From Paenisporosarcina antarctica (GTDB lineage: Bacteria > Bacillota > Bacilli > Bacillales_A > Planococcaceae), in contig NZ_CP038015.1 in the NCBI RefSeq assembly GCF_004367585.1, positions 1,184,001 to 1,248,000 of the forward strand: 64,000 nucleotides of DNA. Direction: 5' to 3'. This document shows, piece by piece, positions 18,661-27,595 of this stretch. How positions within the stretch are numbered: position 1 is the first letter of the stretch; each line of letters opens with the position of its first letter. Made by a program: the position numbers and the translations under genes. The notes under the pieces were generated by a model that searched no databases, was not told the DNA's origin, and saw only the letters and a program-made list of their open reading frames with translations.

Positions 18661-18784
18661 AGTGCAGTAGGTTTGTCGTCAACAGTGATTCGAAAATTCA
18701 AGTCGCTAAATCCTTTTTCAGCGGTGTCACTCAAACTACTGGGTCAGTTCAATTTTTGTCCGGTTTTCTTGCAAATATAAGATG

Positions 18785-19723
18785 TTATATTCTTTTTTTC
18801 TTATTGGCAAGAACGGTGGCTTTCCCTGTATTCGCAAAATGCTTTTTCGTAATTGACGTTAAATAATCTTCACCTTTAGATAATAAAATTTGTGCTGCGA
18901 CTTCATCTACTTTAAAACCAGCACCTTTTGGTATAGTGACTCCAGCGTTTTGACTGAGCTTATCCATCTCTTCTAAAAAGGCAACGCGTGCTAAAATGGA
19001 TGCAGCTGCCACTGATACATGAAGTTGTTCAGCTTTAGTTGAGAACAATACATTTTCACGAATGATTTCTTTTTCAGCTTTTATATGATTGTAGTAAATG
19101 CCTCGTTCTGCAAATTGATCAATTAATATAAACTCAGGTTTATCAGGGGCAATTTTAGAGAGTACATGTTTCAAGGCTTGATTGTGTAACAGTGCTTTTA
19201 TTTTTCCTTGTGACCAGCCTGTAGCTTGCACGGTGTTGTATTTTTCATTCCCAAGGACCAGGATTTTGTAAGTCAGTGATGTTTTTAAATCAGGAGCCAT
19301 TTTGCGCATAAGGTCATCCGTCAGCATTTTTGAGTCTTTGACACCTAAGAATTGAATGAGTTCGATTTTATCTGCAGGCACGTAACAAGCAGCAACTGTC
19401 ATAGGACCAAAAAAATCACCAGTTCCAGTTTCATCGGAACCAAGGACTGATTTCAAGGCAAACCCTTCAGGTAAAGTATCACCTTTTGTCGAGCTGACTT
19501 TTTTACCTGCTTTTTCTTGTACTGTTCCCCAACGCATTGCTTCTCGACTTGCACCTCCACCTTGAAACAATACTTTCCCAGACTTGTAAACAGTAATAGA
19601 TGTGTCTGATAGTTTCGCAGCAAAAACCACACCCGGTGCGTTTCTATGAATTTTGTTTTTTAAATAATAGGACATGACGGTTTTTAGTTGATTAGTAGAT
19701 AATAAAAGAACTTCGTTTGACAT
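18785..19723 (-). CDS. rnhC: Ribonuclease HIII
   Basis: A 312-residue RNase H of the HIII type: N-terminal TBP-like substrate-binding domain (about 1-90), then the catalytic domain with GSDETGTGDFFGPMTVAA (first acidic residues, about 95-112), LGVKDSKMLTD, and later acidic residues in EFILIDQF and the C-terminal part. It cleaves RNA in RNA-DNA hybrids. The ATG at 19723 is 8 nt after AGGA; an in-frame GTG at 19729 lies within that spacing. Divergent from zapA, as in B. subtilis. Confidence 0.95.
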   Translation of the reverse strand: MSNEVLLLSTNQLKTVMSYYLKNKIHRNAPGVVFAAKLSDTSITVYKSGKVLFQGGGASREAMRWGTVQEKAGKKVSSTKGDTLPEGFALKSVLGSDETGTGDFFGPMTVAACYVPADKIELIQFLGVKDSKMLTDDLMRKMAPDLKTSLTYKILVLGNEKYNTVQATGWSQGKIKALLHNQALKHVLSKIAPDKPEFILIDQFAERGIYYNHIKAEKEIIRENVLFSTKAEQLHVSVAAASILARVAFLEEMDKLSQNAGVTIPKGAGFKVDEVAAQILLSKGEDYLTSITKKHFANTGKATVLANKKKRI

Positions 19724-19750
19724 GAACACTTTCCTTTCTATGGTTCATTA

Positions 19751-19780
19751 TTCACAACTGTATCCATTTCATGGTATGAT
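19751..19780 (+). promoter_or_regulatory. Promoter of zapA
   Basis: TTCACA (19751-19756), an 18-bp spacer and TATGAT (19775-19780) preceded by TGG (extended -10). Confidence 0.6.
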
Positions 19781-19812
19781 ACATAATAGGATTTTGATGA
19801 GGAGGGAAACCT

Positions 19813-20073
19813 TTGTCAGAGAAACATAAAATACGAGTTTCAGTAGATATTTATGGACAAACATATATGATGATGGGTTCGGAAACGAGCGGGCATATGC
19901 GTCTAGTTGCATCTATGGTTGACGATAAAATGAGAGAAATAAATACTCATAATCTATCATTAGATAGTTCTAAATTAGCTGTTCTTACAGCACTTAACGC
20001 CATGCATGAATATGTTAAAATAAAAGATCAAATAGAACGACTAGAAGAAGAAATAAAAATGTTAAAGGGCTGA
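19813..20073 (+). CDS. zapA: Cell division protein ZapA
   Basis: An 86-residue protein, start TTG at 19813 with GGAGGG 6 nt upstream. It begins (M)SEKHKIRVSVDIYGQTYMMMG and ends in a coiled coil (YVKIKDQIERLEEEIKMLKG), the standard ZapA architecture. ZapA binds and bundles FtsZ. First gene of a zapA-cvpA pair. Confidence 0.93.
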   Translation: MSEKHKIRVSVDIYGQTYMMMGSETSGHMRLVASMVDDKMREINTHNLSLDSSKLAVLTALNAMHEYVKIKDQIERLEEEIKMLKG

Positions 20074-20077
20074 ATAA

Positions 20078-20617
20078 ATGTTAGATTTTGTGATTTTACT
20101 ACTATTATTAATAGGATTAATCGTGGGTGCTAGACGAGGTCTAATCGTCCAATTGTTACATATGACGGGATTTATTATTGCACTCATCGTGGCCTATACT
20201 TATTATAAACCACTTGCTGAGAAATTTGTGTTATGGATTCCATATCCTGCAGTTGACTCAAGTTCAAGGCTTACATTTGCAATTGAGAAACTTGATTTAG
20301 ATCAAACGTTTTATCAATTGATTGCATTTGCACTCATCTTTTTTGTAATCAAATTTGCTTTACAACTTGTTGCTTCCATGTTTGATTTTCTTTCGTACTT
20401 ACCTGTATTAGGATTTATTAGTAAGATTACAGGAGCAATTTTAGGATTTATTGAATTTTACATATTGTTGTTTATTTTAATTTATGTATTTGCTTTATTA
20501 CCAATAGAACCTTTCCAAAGTTTAATTGAAAACTCCAATTTAGCGATTTTCATGCTAGAAAACACACCATATTTTTCTGATGCGGTTAAAAATTGGTGGT
20601 ACATCTATACTGAATAG
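20078..20617 (+). CDS. cvpA: CvpA family membrane protein
   Basis: A 179-residue protein with four membrane segments, beginning MLDFVILLLLLIGLIVGARRGLIVQ, the typical CvpA/YshB N-terminus. Role unclear in Bacillales (colicin V production in E. coli). It starts 4 bp after zapA and is followed by a terminator. Confidence 0.88.
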   Translation: MLDFVILLLLLIGLIVGARRGLIVQLLHMTGFIIALIVAYTYYKPLAEKFVLWIPYPAVDSSSRLTFAIEKLDLDQTFYQLIAFALIFFVIKFALQLVASMFDFLSYLPVLGFISKITGAILGFIEFYILLFILIYVFALLPIEPFQSLIENSNLAIFMLENTPYFSDAVKNWWYIYTE

Positions 20618-20618
20618 T

Positions 20619-20652
20619 GACTTCTCTCTTCCTGAGAGGAGTTTTTTTTAGA
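20619..20652 (+). terminator. Terminator after cvpA
   Basis: ACTTCTCTC (20620-20628) pairs with GAGAGGAGT (from about 20634), followed by a T run. Confidence 0.82.
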
Positions 20653-20754
20653 GATAGTTTAAAAAGTACACTTAAAGTAACTATGCAGAGTGAAGACATC
20701 ACTGCATTTGTCTTGATCTTTTTAAACACGAACTGAATGACTGGAGGAATCGTT

Positions 20755-22455
20755 ATGAATAAAAAAATTATTATCCGAACCTTAGAGAAAATTGCTTTAT
20801 ATATGGAATTAAAAGGTGAAAACCCATTTAAAGTGTCTGCTTTCCGAAAGGCGGCTCAAGCACTTGAGCTTGATGCAAGAAGCCTTACTGAAATGGACGA
20901 TGTGACAAAATTAAAAGGCATTGGAAAAGGAACTGCCGCAGTAATTGATGAATTGATTGAAACAGGCAAGTCAACCGTATTGCAAGAGTTAGAAGAGTCT
21001 GTGCCAAGTGGTTTATTACCTCTATTAAAACTTCCTGGTCTAGGTGGAAAGAAAATAGCAAAGTTATATCAAGAACTTGGTGTCGATTCAGCAGATTCTT
21101 TAAAATTGGCTTGTGTGGATGGAAAAGTTCAAGCATTAGCAGGTTTTGGTGCAAAAACACAAGAAAAAATCATGAAAGAATTGGACCAATTTGAATCAAG
21201 ACCAGATCGTTTACCCATTTGGCGTTTAGAAACGGCTGTGTTAGTGATTGAAGATATTTTGAGTAAAATCACACACATAGACAAATTCTCAGTGGCTGGG
21301 AGCTTTCGTCGTGTAAAGGAAACGAGTAAAGATCTCGATTTTATTATCGCAACTACAGATTTTGTGGCAGTGAGAGAAGCTTTATTAAAAGAGTTACCCG
21401 TAACTGAAATTATTGCAGCTGGAGACACAAAAGTTTCAGTAACGATTGATTATGAAGAATTAATTGATGTCGATTTCCGTTTAGTAGAACCTGTAGCCTA
21501 CATAACTGCTCTTCATCATTTTACGGGATCAAAAGATCATAATATCAAGCTTCGTCAAATAGCTAAATCTCAAGGTAAAAAAATCAGCGAATATGGAGTG
21601 GAGCAAGAAGATGGTTCAAATCAAACATTTGATTCAGAACAAGACTTCTTCGCTCATTTCGGACTTCCTTATTTTCCGCCCGCTGTACGTGAGGATTCTA
21701 AAGAATTTGAACGTCAAGAGGATTTGAAAGAACTCGTACATGTGGAATCAATAATATCGGATTTGCACATGCATACCACACAGTCAGACGGGGCTCATAC
21801 ATTGCGCGAAATGATTGAAGCATGTCTGGAAAAAGGCTACACACATATAGCAATTACGGATCACTCACATTATTTACGAATAGCAAATGGCTTATCTGCA
21901 GAACGCGTACGTGAACAAATTAAAGAGATTCGACAAATTCAACAAGAGTATCCAGAGATTCAAATAATGGCGGGTACTGAAATGGACATATTACCGGATG
22001 GTTCGCTTGATTTTGATGATGACCTCCTAGCAGAGCTCGATTTTGTCATTGCATCAATTCATTCAAGCTTTAGTCAACCACAAGAAAAAATTATGGATCG
22101 TTTATTAACGGCAATGAAAAATCCACATGTCGATATGATAGCGCATCCCACAGGACGTATTATTGGAGTACGTCCAGGCTATAATCCAGATGTGTCACAA
22201 TTAATTAAATGGGCTGCAGAATACGGCAAAATCCTTGAATTGAATGCAAATCCGCATCGTCTTGATCTAGCTACAGAGTATTTAATAGAAGCACAAAACT
22301 TACAAGTACCTATTGCCATAAATACAGATGCACATGCTATTGATCAATTACGATTTATGAATATTGGTGTAAAATATGCTCAAAAAGCATGGTTAAAGCA
22401 AGACCTAATTGTTAATACATGGTCTTATGAAAAGTTGAAAAATTTCTTGAAATAA
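20755..22455 (+). CDS. polX: DNA polymerase/3'-5' exonuclease PolX
   Basis: A 566-residue family X polymerase with a PHP exonuclease domain. HhH segments (KLKGIGKGTAAVIDELIETG and LLKLPGLGGKKIAKLY), nucleotidyltransferase residues GSFRRVKETSKDLDFII and DVDFR, then the PHP domain from DLHMHTTQSDGAHT to INTDAHAIDQL. It fills short gaps and removes mismatches in base-excision repair. The ATG at 20755 follows GGAGGAATCGTT. mutS2 follows after 13 bp. Confidence 0.95.
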   Translation: MNKKIIIRTLEKIALYMELKGENPFKVSAFRKAAQALELDARSLTEMDDVTKLKGIGKGTAAVIDELIETGKSTVLQELEESVPSGLLPLLKLPGLGGKKIAKLYQELGVDSADSLKLACVDGKVQALAGFGAKTQEKIMKELDQFESRPDRLPIWRLETAVLVIEDILSKITHIDKFSVAGSFRRVKETSKDLDFIIATTDFVAVREALLKELPVTEIIAAGDTKVSVTIDYEELIDVDFRLVEPVAYITALHHFTGSKDHNIKLRQIAKSQGKKISEYGVEQEDGSNQTFDSEQDFFAHFGLPYFPPAVREDSKEFERQEDLKELVHVESIISDLHMHTTQSDGAHTLREMIEACLEKGYTHIAITDHSHYLRIANGLSAERVREQIKEIRQIQQEYPEIQIMAGTEMDILPDGSLDFDDDLLAELDFVIASIHSSFSQPQEKIMDRLLTAMKNPHVDMIAHPTGRIIGVRPGYNPDVSQLIKWAAEYGKILELNANPHRLDLATEYLIEAQNLQVPIAINTDAHAIDQLRFMNIGVKYAQKAWLKQDLIVNTWSYEKLKNFLK

Positions 22456-22468
22456 AGGAGTGTTTTGA

Positions 22469-24832
22469 ATGATAACAAAACGCGCATTGAAAACACTTGA
22501 ATTTGATAAAGTGAGAGCTCAAGTAGCCAATTTTTGTACATCCTCACTAGGAAGTGCACAGTTAGATGTATTAGAACCTTCCATCATTTACGATGAGGTC
22601 GTGAGATTATTAGATGAAATGGATGAAGGGTTATCACTGCTACGCGTACGTGGAAATGTACCGATGGGTGGCATATTTGATGTGCGTGGACATGCAAAAC
22701 GTGCACAAATTGGTGGGATGCTAAGTCCTATTGAACTAATGGAAATAGCGAGTACCATTCGTGCAAGTCGAGTATTGCGTCAATTTTTTGAAGCGGTAGA
22801 AGAAACTGAAGACATTAATATTCCATATTTCATAGAACGCAAACAAGCAATACCAATCTTAACTGCACTCGAACACGAAATCATTGCGTGCATTGATGAT
22901 AATGGGGCAGTTTTAGATAGTGCGAGTATCCAACTACGCACGATTCGACAACAATTACGCTCACAAGAAAACCGTGTACGTGAAAAGTTAGATGGCTATA
23001 TACGCGGGAAAAATGCATCGAAAATGTTATCGGATACGATTATAACCATCCGTAATGATCGTTTTGTAATCCCAGTAAAACAAGAATACCGTGGGAACTA
23101 TGGTGGAATTGTTCATGATCAATCTTCATCTGGGCAAACTTTATTTATTGAACCGGCTGCAATAGTACAAGCGAATAATGAAATACGTCAATTGAAAATG
23201 AATGAAAATGAAGAAATAGAACGTATTTTGTTGATGCTATCACTTGAGGTTCAAAATGTAGCTCACGATTTATTTGGTGTAGTTCAAATTCTAGGGGAAA
23301 TAGACGTTATTTTAGCGAAAGCGAAATATGGTCAAGCTAATAATTGCACAAAGCCAGTAGTCAACGAAAAAGGAATGATTCGTTTGGTGAAAGCCCGTCA
23401 TCCTTTGTTAAATATAGAGGAGGCAGTTGCTAATACGATTGAGTTTGGCGATGACATTACTGCTATCGTTATTACAGGACCAAATACAGGTGGTAAGACC
23501 GTTACACTTAAAACAATAGGACTATGTACATTAATGGCTCAAGCAGGTGTTCCGATTCCTGTATTAGATGGTTCGGAAATTGCTGTATTTGATCAAATTT
23601 TCGCTGATATTGGAGATGAACAATCCATTGAACAAAGTTTAAGTACATTTTCTTCTCATATGGTGAACATCGTTGATATATTATCTAAGTTTGATGAGCA
23701 AAGCTTGGTATTATTTGATGAACTTGGAGCAGGAACTGATCCACAAGAAGGTGCTGCCCTTGCTATTTCTATTTTAGATGAAGTTCATGGCAGAGGTGCT
23801 CGTGTCATGGCAACGACTCATTACCCAGAGTTAAAAGCTTATGGCTTTAATCGACCAGGAGTTGCGAATGCAAGTGTTGAATTTGATGTTGAATCATTAA
23901 GTCCAACATATAAGTTATTAATTGGCGTTCCTGGTCGAAGTAATGCATTTGAAATTTCAAAACGACTAGGGTTACCGGCACATATTATTAAACATGCACA
24001 GTCATTTACCGGCACAGATCGTCACGAAGTTGAATCGATGATCGCTTCGCTTGAAACAAGTCGAAAAAAATCTGAAAAAGATGCTGAGCAATCCGCTGAA
24101 TTACGCATCGAATCAGAAAAAATTCGAGAAGATTTGACAAATCAATTACAACAACATGAAGATCAAAAAGACAAACTCGAACAAAAGGCAAAAGATAAAG
24201 CACGGAAAATTGTCGAGGAAGCAAAAAGACAAGCTGAAGGCATTATTGCCGAACTTCGTAGTATGCAAAAAAATGCACAATATGTAGTCAAAGACCATGA
24301 ATTAATCGATGTACGGAAACGTTTGGAAAAAGCAGCACCTGAAAACACTGTACTAAAAAAACAACAACAAATTAAAGAGCGTGAAAAAACCCTAACACAA
24401 GGTGATGAAGTCAAAGTCTTAAGTTATGGTCAAAAAGGTATTTTGTTGGACAAAGTTTCAAGCACGCAATGGACAGTTCAAATTGGTATTTTGAAAATGA
24501 AATTAGATGAATCTGATTTACAATACATCAAACCAGAGAAACAAAAACAAACTTTTGCAATGACTCATGTGAAGGGTCGAGATACATACGTGAAACTAGA
24601 ATTAGATTTGCGTGGGGAACGATATGATGATGCGGTTTTAAGAGCTGAGAAATATATAGATGATGCAGTGTTGTCTAACTACAACCAAGTATCAATTATT
24701 CATGGAAAAGGTACAGGAGCATTAAGACAAGGAATTCAACAGTTTTTGAAGAAACATTCTCGCGTGAAAAGCTATCGATTTGGTGAATCAAGCGAAGGTG
24801 GACATGGTGTGACGATAGTGGAGTTGAAATAA
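22469..24832 (+). CDS. mutS2: MutS2 endonuclease/ATPase
   Basis: A 787-residue protein lacking the MutS mismatch-recognition domain. MutS core, Walker A GPNTGGKTVTLKT (about 340), Walker B LVLFDELGAGTDP, a long coiled coil (about 515-640) and a C-terminal Smr nuclease domain with LDLRGERYDDA and HGKGTGALRQG. MutS2 acts in recombination control and rescue of collided ribosomes. Operon with polX. Confidence 0.97.
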   Translation: MITKRALKTLEFDKVRAQVANFCTSSLGSAQLDVLEPSIIYDEVVRLLDEMDEGLSLLRVRGNVPMGGIFDVRGHAKRAQIGGMLSPIELMEIASTIRASRVLRQFFEAVEETEDINIPYFIERKQAIPILTALEHEIIACIDDNGAVLDSASIQLRTIRQQLRSQENRVREKLDGYIRGKNASKMLSDTIITIRNDRFVIPVKQEYRGNYGGIVHDQSSSGQTLFIEPAAIVQANNEIRQLKMNENEEIERILLMLSLEVQNVAHDLFGVVQILGEIDVILAKAKYGQANNCTKPVVNEKGMIRLVKARHPLLNIEEAVANTIEFGDDITAIVITGPNTGGKTVTLKTIGLCTLMAQAGVPIPVLDGSEIAVFDQIFADIGDEQSIEQSLSTFSSHMVNIVDILSKFDEQSLVLFDELGAGTDPQEGAALAISILDEVHGRGARVMATTHYPELKAYGFNRPGVANASVEFDVESLSPTYKLLIGVPGRSNAFEISKRLGLPAHIIKHAQSFTGTDRHEVESMIASLETSRKKSEKDAEQSAELRIESEKIREDLTNQLQQHEDQKDKLEQKAKDKARKIVEEAKRQAEGIIAELRSMQKNAQYVVKDHELIDVRKRLEKAAPENTVLKKQQQIKEREKTLTQGDEVKVLSYGQKGILLDKVSSTQWTVQIGILKMKLDESDLQYIKPEKQKQTFAMTHVKGRDTYVKLELDLRGERYDDAVLRAEKYIDDAVLSNYNQVSIIHGKGTGALRQGIQQFLKKHSRVKSYRFGESSEGGHGVTIVELK

Positions 24833-24930
24833 ACTATACTTTTCCGTCATTATGTTGAAAAAACTCATTTAATTGAAACTTATGAGCATTTCATTCGTAA
24901 AAGCTAGAAACGATTTAAGGAGTAAACAAT

Positions 24931-25344
24931 ATGATAGCTATGAATTTTTGGGAACACCCATTAGTGGAAACAGCCGGATATTTTAGTGTGGTTGTGTTGT
25001 GTTTAATTGTGACGATGGTTTTATTTGAACTCGTAACGAAATATAAAAACTGGGAAGAGATTCAAAAAGGAAATATGGCAGTAGCTATGGCAACCGGTGG
25101 GAAAATTTTTGGGGTGGCGAACATTTTTCGCTATGCAATTGACAATCATAATTCACTACCTGAAATGATAGGGTGGGGATTATATGGGTTCTTTTTACTC
25201 ATAGTCGCTTATTTCTTATTTGAATTTTTGACGCCAAAGTTTAATATTGATCAAGAGATTAAAAATGACAATCGATCTGTCGGGTTTATTTCTTTATCGA
25301 TTTCTGTCGGTTTATCATTTGTCATTGGTGCAAGCATTTCATAG
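24931..25344 (+). CDS. DUF350 membrane protein
   Basis: A 137-residue protein with about four membrane segments and the DUF350 features NMAVAMATGGKIFGVANIFRYAI and a second half of the same fold. Function unknown. AAGGAG lies 8 nt before ATG 24931. A 26-codon membrane peptide gene follows 12 bp later. Confidence 0.82.
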   Translation: MIAMNFWEHPLVETAGYFSVVVLCLIVTMVLFELVTKYKNWEEIQKGNMAVAMATGGKIFGVANIFRYAIDNHNSLPEMIGWGLYGFFLLIVAYFLFEFLTPKFNIDQEIKNDNRSVGFISLSISVGLSFVIGASIS

Positions 25345-25356
25345 GAGCGGATTATA

Positions 25357-25437
25357 TTGGAAAAACTAGCAAAAGTATTACTCGTTGTATGTATCGGATT
25401 TATTCTAGTAGGCATCCTGTATTTATACGTACAATAA
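25357..25437 (+). CDS. 26-residue single-pass membrane peptide
   Basis: A TTG start at 25357 lies 7 nt after TAGGAGCG (25342-25349). The peptide is (M)EKLAK followed by a hydrophobic helix VLLVVCIGFILVGILYLYV and a final Gln. The ribosome site, tight spacing to the DUF350 gene and ideal transmembrane composition support translation; no family recognised. Confidence 0.6.
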   Translation: MEKLAKVLLVVCIGFILVGILYLYVQ

Positions 25438-25541
25438 GAAACCGTAAAAGTTGCAAGATTTCCTTAGCGTCGAAGTAACCGTAGGCGTTCAAGTGAGCGG
25501 CGGATACAAAAACACAGCAAGGTTGACTGTAGAAAAAAGCG

Positions 25542-25578
25542 AAATGAGAGGTGACTTTTGTCACCTCTCATTTTGTTT
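25542..25578 (+). terminator. Terminator after the DUF350 unit
   Basis: AAATGAGAGGTGAC (25542-25555) pairs perfectly with GTCACCTCTCATTT (25560-25573), followed by TGTTTTC. Confidence 0.85.
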
Positions 25579-25650
25579 TCATTCTCAAGGATATGATTTA
25601 GTGGGTTTGCTGTCCAATGGAAATCAAAAAGCTTAGTCAATTAAATAGGT

Positions 25651-25682
25651 AAAAAATCGTAAACTTTCTTACGATTTTTTAA
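25651..25682. terminator. Second hairpin upstream of fadD
   Basis: AAAAAATCGTAA (25651-25662) pairs with TTACGATTTTTT (25669-25680); symmetric, so it may act in both directions. With the hairpin at 25542 and the promoter at 25731 it accounts for most of the 367-bp gap. Confidence 0.6.
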
Positions 25683-25730
25683 AATATTGCATGGAACATG
25701 TAAATTATCCCATGTTTTTTTGTTATTTTA

Positions 25731-25759
25731 TTGTAAGCGGATTCATATTTCTCTATAAT
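25731..25759 (+). promoter_or_regulatory. Promoter of the fad-etf operon
   Basis: TTGTAA (25731-25736) and TATAAT (25754-25759) with a 17-bp spacer. Downstream, around 25768-25785, GGAATATTCA partly matches one half of the FadR site found at 27551, but the match is weak. Confidence 0.65.
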
Positions 25760-25804
25760 AAAGAATAGGAATATTCAAACGATTTAAAAAAAGGGGGAAA
25801 AAAT

Positions 25805-27508
25805 ATGACGGCAAAACCTTGGTTAACTCAGTATCCACCAGAAATTCCACATACGCTAACATACGAAGCTATTCCAGTTCAGGAATATTTGACACGTGCC
25901 TATCAAAATTATCCGGAAAAAGTAGCTATTCATTTTCTAGGGAAAGACGTCACGTATCAAGAACTCTATGAATCTTCTTTAAAGTTTGCTAATTATTTAA
26001 GGGCAATTGGAATTGAAAAAGGCGACCGTGTGGCTATAATGTTGCCAAACTGTCCTCAAAATGTCATTGGATATTATGGGATCTTGTATGCAGGGGCAAT
26101 TGTAGTACAAACAAATCCTCTTTATACTGAGCGTGAAATTGCCTATCAAATGAAAGACTCTGGAGCAAAAGCGATTCTTTCACTTGATATTTTATTCCCA
26201 CGTATTTCAAAGGTGATTAAAGAAACGAATTTAGAAAATATAATTATTACGGGTATTAAAGATTACTTACCATTCCCGAAAAATTTAGTTTACCCGTTTA
26301 TACAAAAGAAACAGTATGGTTTTTCTGTAAAAGTGGAACATCGAGGCATGAATCACTTGTTCCCTGAAGTCATGAAAGTAGGGAAAGCTGAAAAAATTGA
26401 AGTTCCTTTTGATTTTGAAGAAGATATTGCAATTTTACAATATACTGGTGGAACAACCGGATTCCCGAAGGGTGTTATGTTAACTCATAAAAACCTAATT
26501 TCAAATGCTACCATGTGTGATGCGTGGCTTTATCGTAGTGAAAAAGGGAAAGGAACAATTTTAGGAATCCTACCATTTTTCCATGTATACGGTATGACAA
26601 CCGTATTAATCTTATCTGTAATGCTTGGAAATCGAATGGTTCTATTACCTAAGTTTGACGTAGAATCAGCGCTGAAAACAATTCATAAACAAAAGCCGAC
26701 ATTATTCCCGGGTGCTCCAACGATATATATTGGATTATTGAATCATCCAGACATTGGAAAATACGATTTATCTTCAATCGAAGCTTGTTTAAGTGGTTCT
26801 GCACCATTACCGGTAGAAATCCAAGATAAGTTTGAAAAAGTGACAGGTGGTAAGTTAGTAGAAGGATATGGTCTTACGGAGTCTTCTCCAGTGACACATG
26901 CGAATTTTGTTTGGGATAACGAACGTATTAAAGGCTCGGTTGGGGTGCCTTGGCCTGATACTGATGCGGGAATTTTCCAAATGGATTCAACGGAGCCAAT
27001 GCCTCCGGGTCAAATCGGGGAGATATGTGTTCGTGGTCCGCAAATTATGAAAGGCTATTGGAATCGTCCGGAAGAAACCGAACATACGATGCGTGATGGT
27101 TGGTTATTAACAGGAGATTTAGGATATATGGACGAAAAAGGTTTCTTTTATATAGTCGATCGTAAGAAAGATATGATTATTGCAGGTGGTTTTAATGTGT
27201 ATCCTCGTGAAATTGAAGAAGTGCTGTATGAACATCCTGCAATTCAAGAATGTGTAGCGGCCGGTGTACCGGATCCTTACCGCGGAGAAACTGTTAAAGC
27301 GTTCATTGTCCTTAAAGAAAATCAACATGTATCAGAAGAAGAGCTAAACGCATTTTGCAGGGAGCATTTAGCAGCATTTAAAGTTCCGCGAATCTATGAA
27401 TTTAGAAAAGAGTTACCAAAAACAGCAGTAGGTAAAATTTTACGACGTACACTAGTTGAAGAAGAAAAAGAAAAAATCATAAATGCCAGTGCTGCTACTA
27501 CTACGTAA
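25805..27508 (+). CDS. fadD: Long-chain-fatty-acid--CoA ligase
   Basis: A 567-residue acyl-activating enzyme (B. subtilis LcfA type). AMP-binding P-loop YTGGTTGFPKGVMLTHKN (about 212-230), GYGLTESSP (about 358), TGDLGYMDEKG and the hinge DRKKDMIIAGGFNVYPREIEE, and the catalytic Lys in KTAVGKILRR near the C-terminus. It converts fatty acids to acyl-CoA for beta-oxidation using ATP. First gene of a fadD-fadR-fadB-etfB-etfA cluster identical in order to the B. subtilis lcfA operon. Confidence 0.96.
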   Translation: MTAKPWLTQYPPEIPHTLTYEAIPVQEYLTRAYQNYPEKVAIHFLGKDVTYQELYESSLKFANYLRAIGIEKGDRVAIMLPNCPQNVIGYYGILYAGAIVVQTNPLYTEREIAYQMKDSGAKAILSLDILFPRISKVIKETNLENIIITGIKDYLPFPKNLVYPFIQKKQYGFSVKVEHRGMNHLFPEVMKVGKAEKIEVPFDFEEDIAILQYTGGTTGFPKGVMLTHKNLISNATMCDAWLYRSEKGKGTILGILPFFHVYGMTTVLILSVMLGNRMVLLPKFDVESALKTIHKQKPTLFPGAPTIYIGLLNHPDIGKYDLSSIEACLSGSAPLPVEIQDKFEKVTGGKLVEGYGLTESSPVTHANFVWDNERIKGSVGVPWPDTDAGIFQMDSTEPMPPGQIGEICVRGPQIMKGYWNRPEETEHTMRDGWLLTGDLGYMDEKGFFYIVDRKKDMIIAGGFNVYPREIEEVLYEHPAIQECVAAGVPDPYRGETVKAFIVLKENQHVSEEELNAFCREHLAAFKVPRIYEFRKELPKTAVGKILRRTLVEEEKEKIINASAATTT

Positions 27509-27543
27509 CATCTCTTGACAACAGTGATTCATCAGTCTAAGAT

Positions 27544-27575
27544 AAAATTGTGAATGAATATTCATTCACAATTTT
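27544..27575. promoter_or_regulatory. 32-bp perfect palindrome, candidate FadR operator
   Basis: The centre TGAATGAATATTCATTCA (27551-27568) fits the known B. subtilis FadR consensus, and the symmetry extends 7 bp on each side without a mismatch. It lies 20 bp before the fadR start, so FadR (released by acyl-CoA) would control fadR and downstream genes. It could also form a hairpin after fadD. Confidence 0.85.
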
Positions 27576-27595
27576 ATTTTTTGGCGGTGATATCT

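Larger units (their letters stand above)
18013..18784. other. Long convergent intergenic region pheT to rnhC
   Basis: About 770 bp without a credible gene. It contains the pheST terminator, a 21-bp-period repeat array (18246-18336), and a structured block with a 19-bp perfect hairpin (18540-18660). A 61-codon open frame on the minus strand inside the structured block lacks a ribosome site and is not called. Confidence 0.6.

Noticed and set aside
18549-18734. 61-codon gene on the minus strand
   Set aside because: No ribosome site, overlaps a 19-bp perfect hairpin, unusual Arg/Pro-rich end; more likely part of a structured non-coding element.
25768-25785. Second FadR site at the fadD promoter
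   Set aside because: Only about 11 of 18 positions match the palindrome at 27551; not strong enough to call as a feature.
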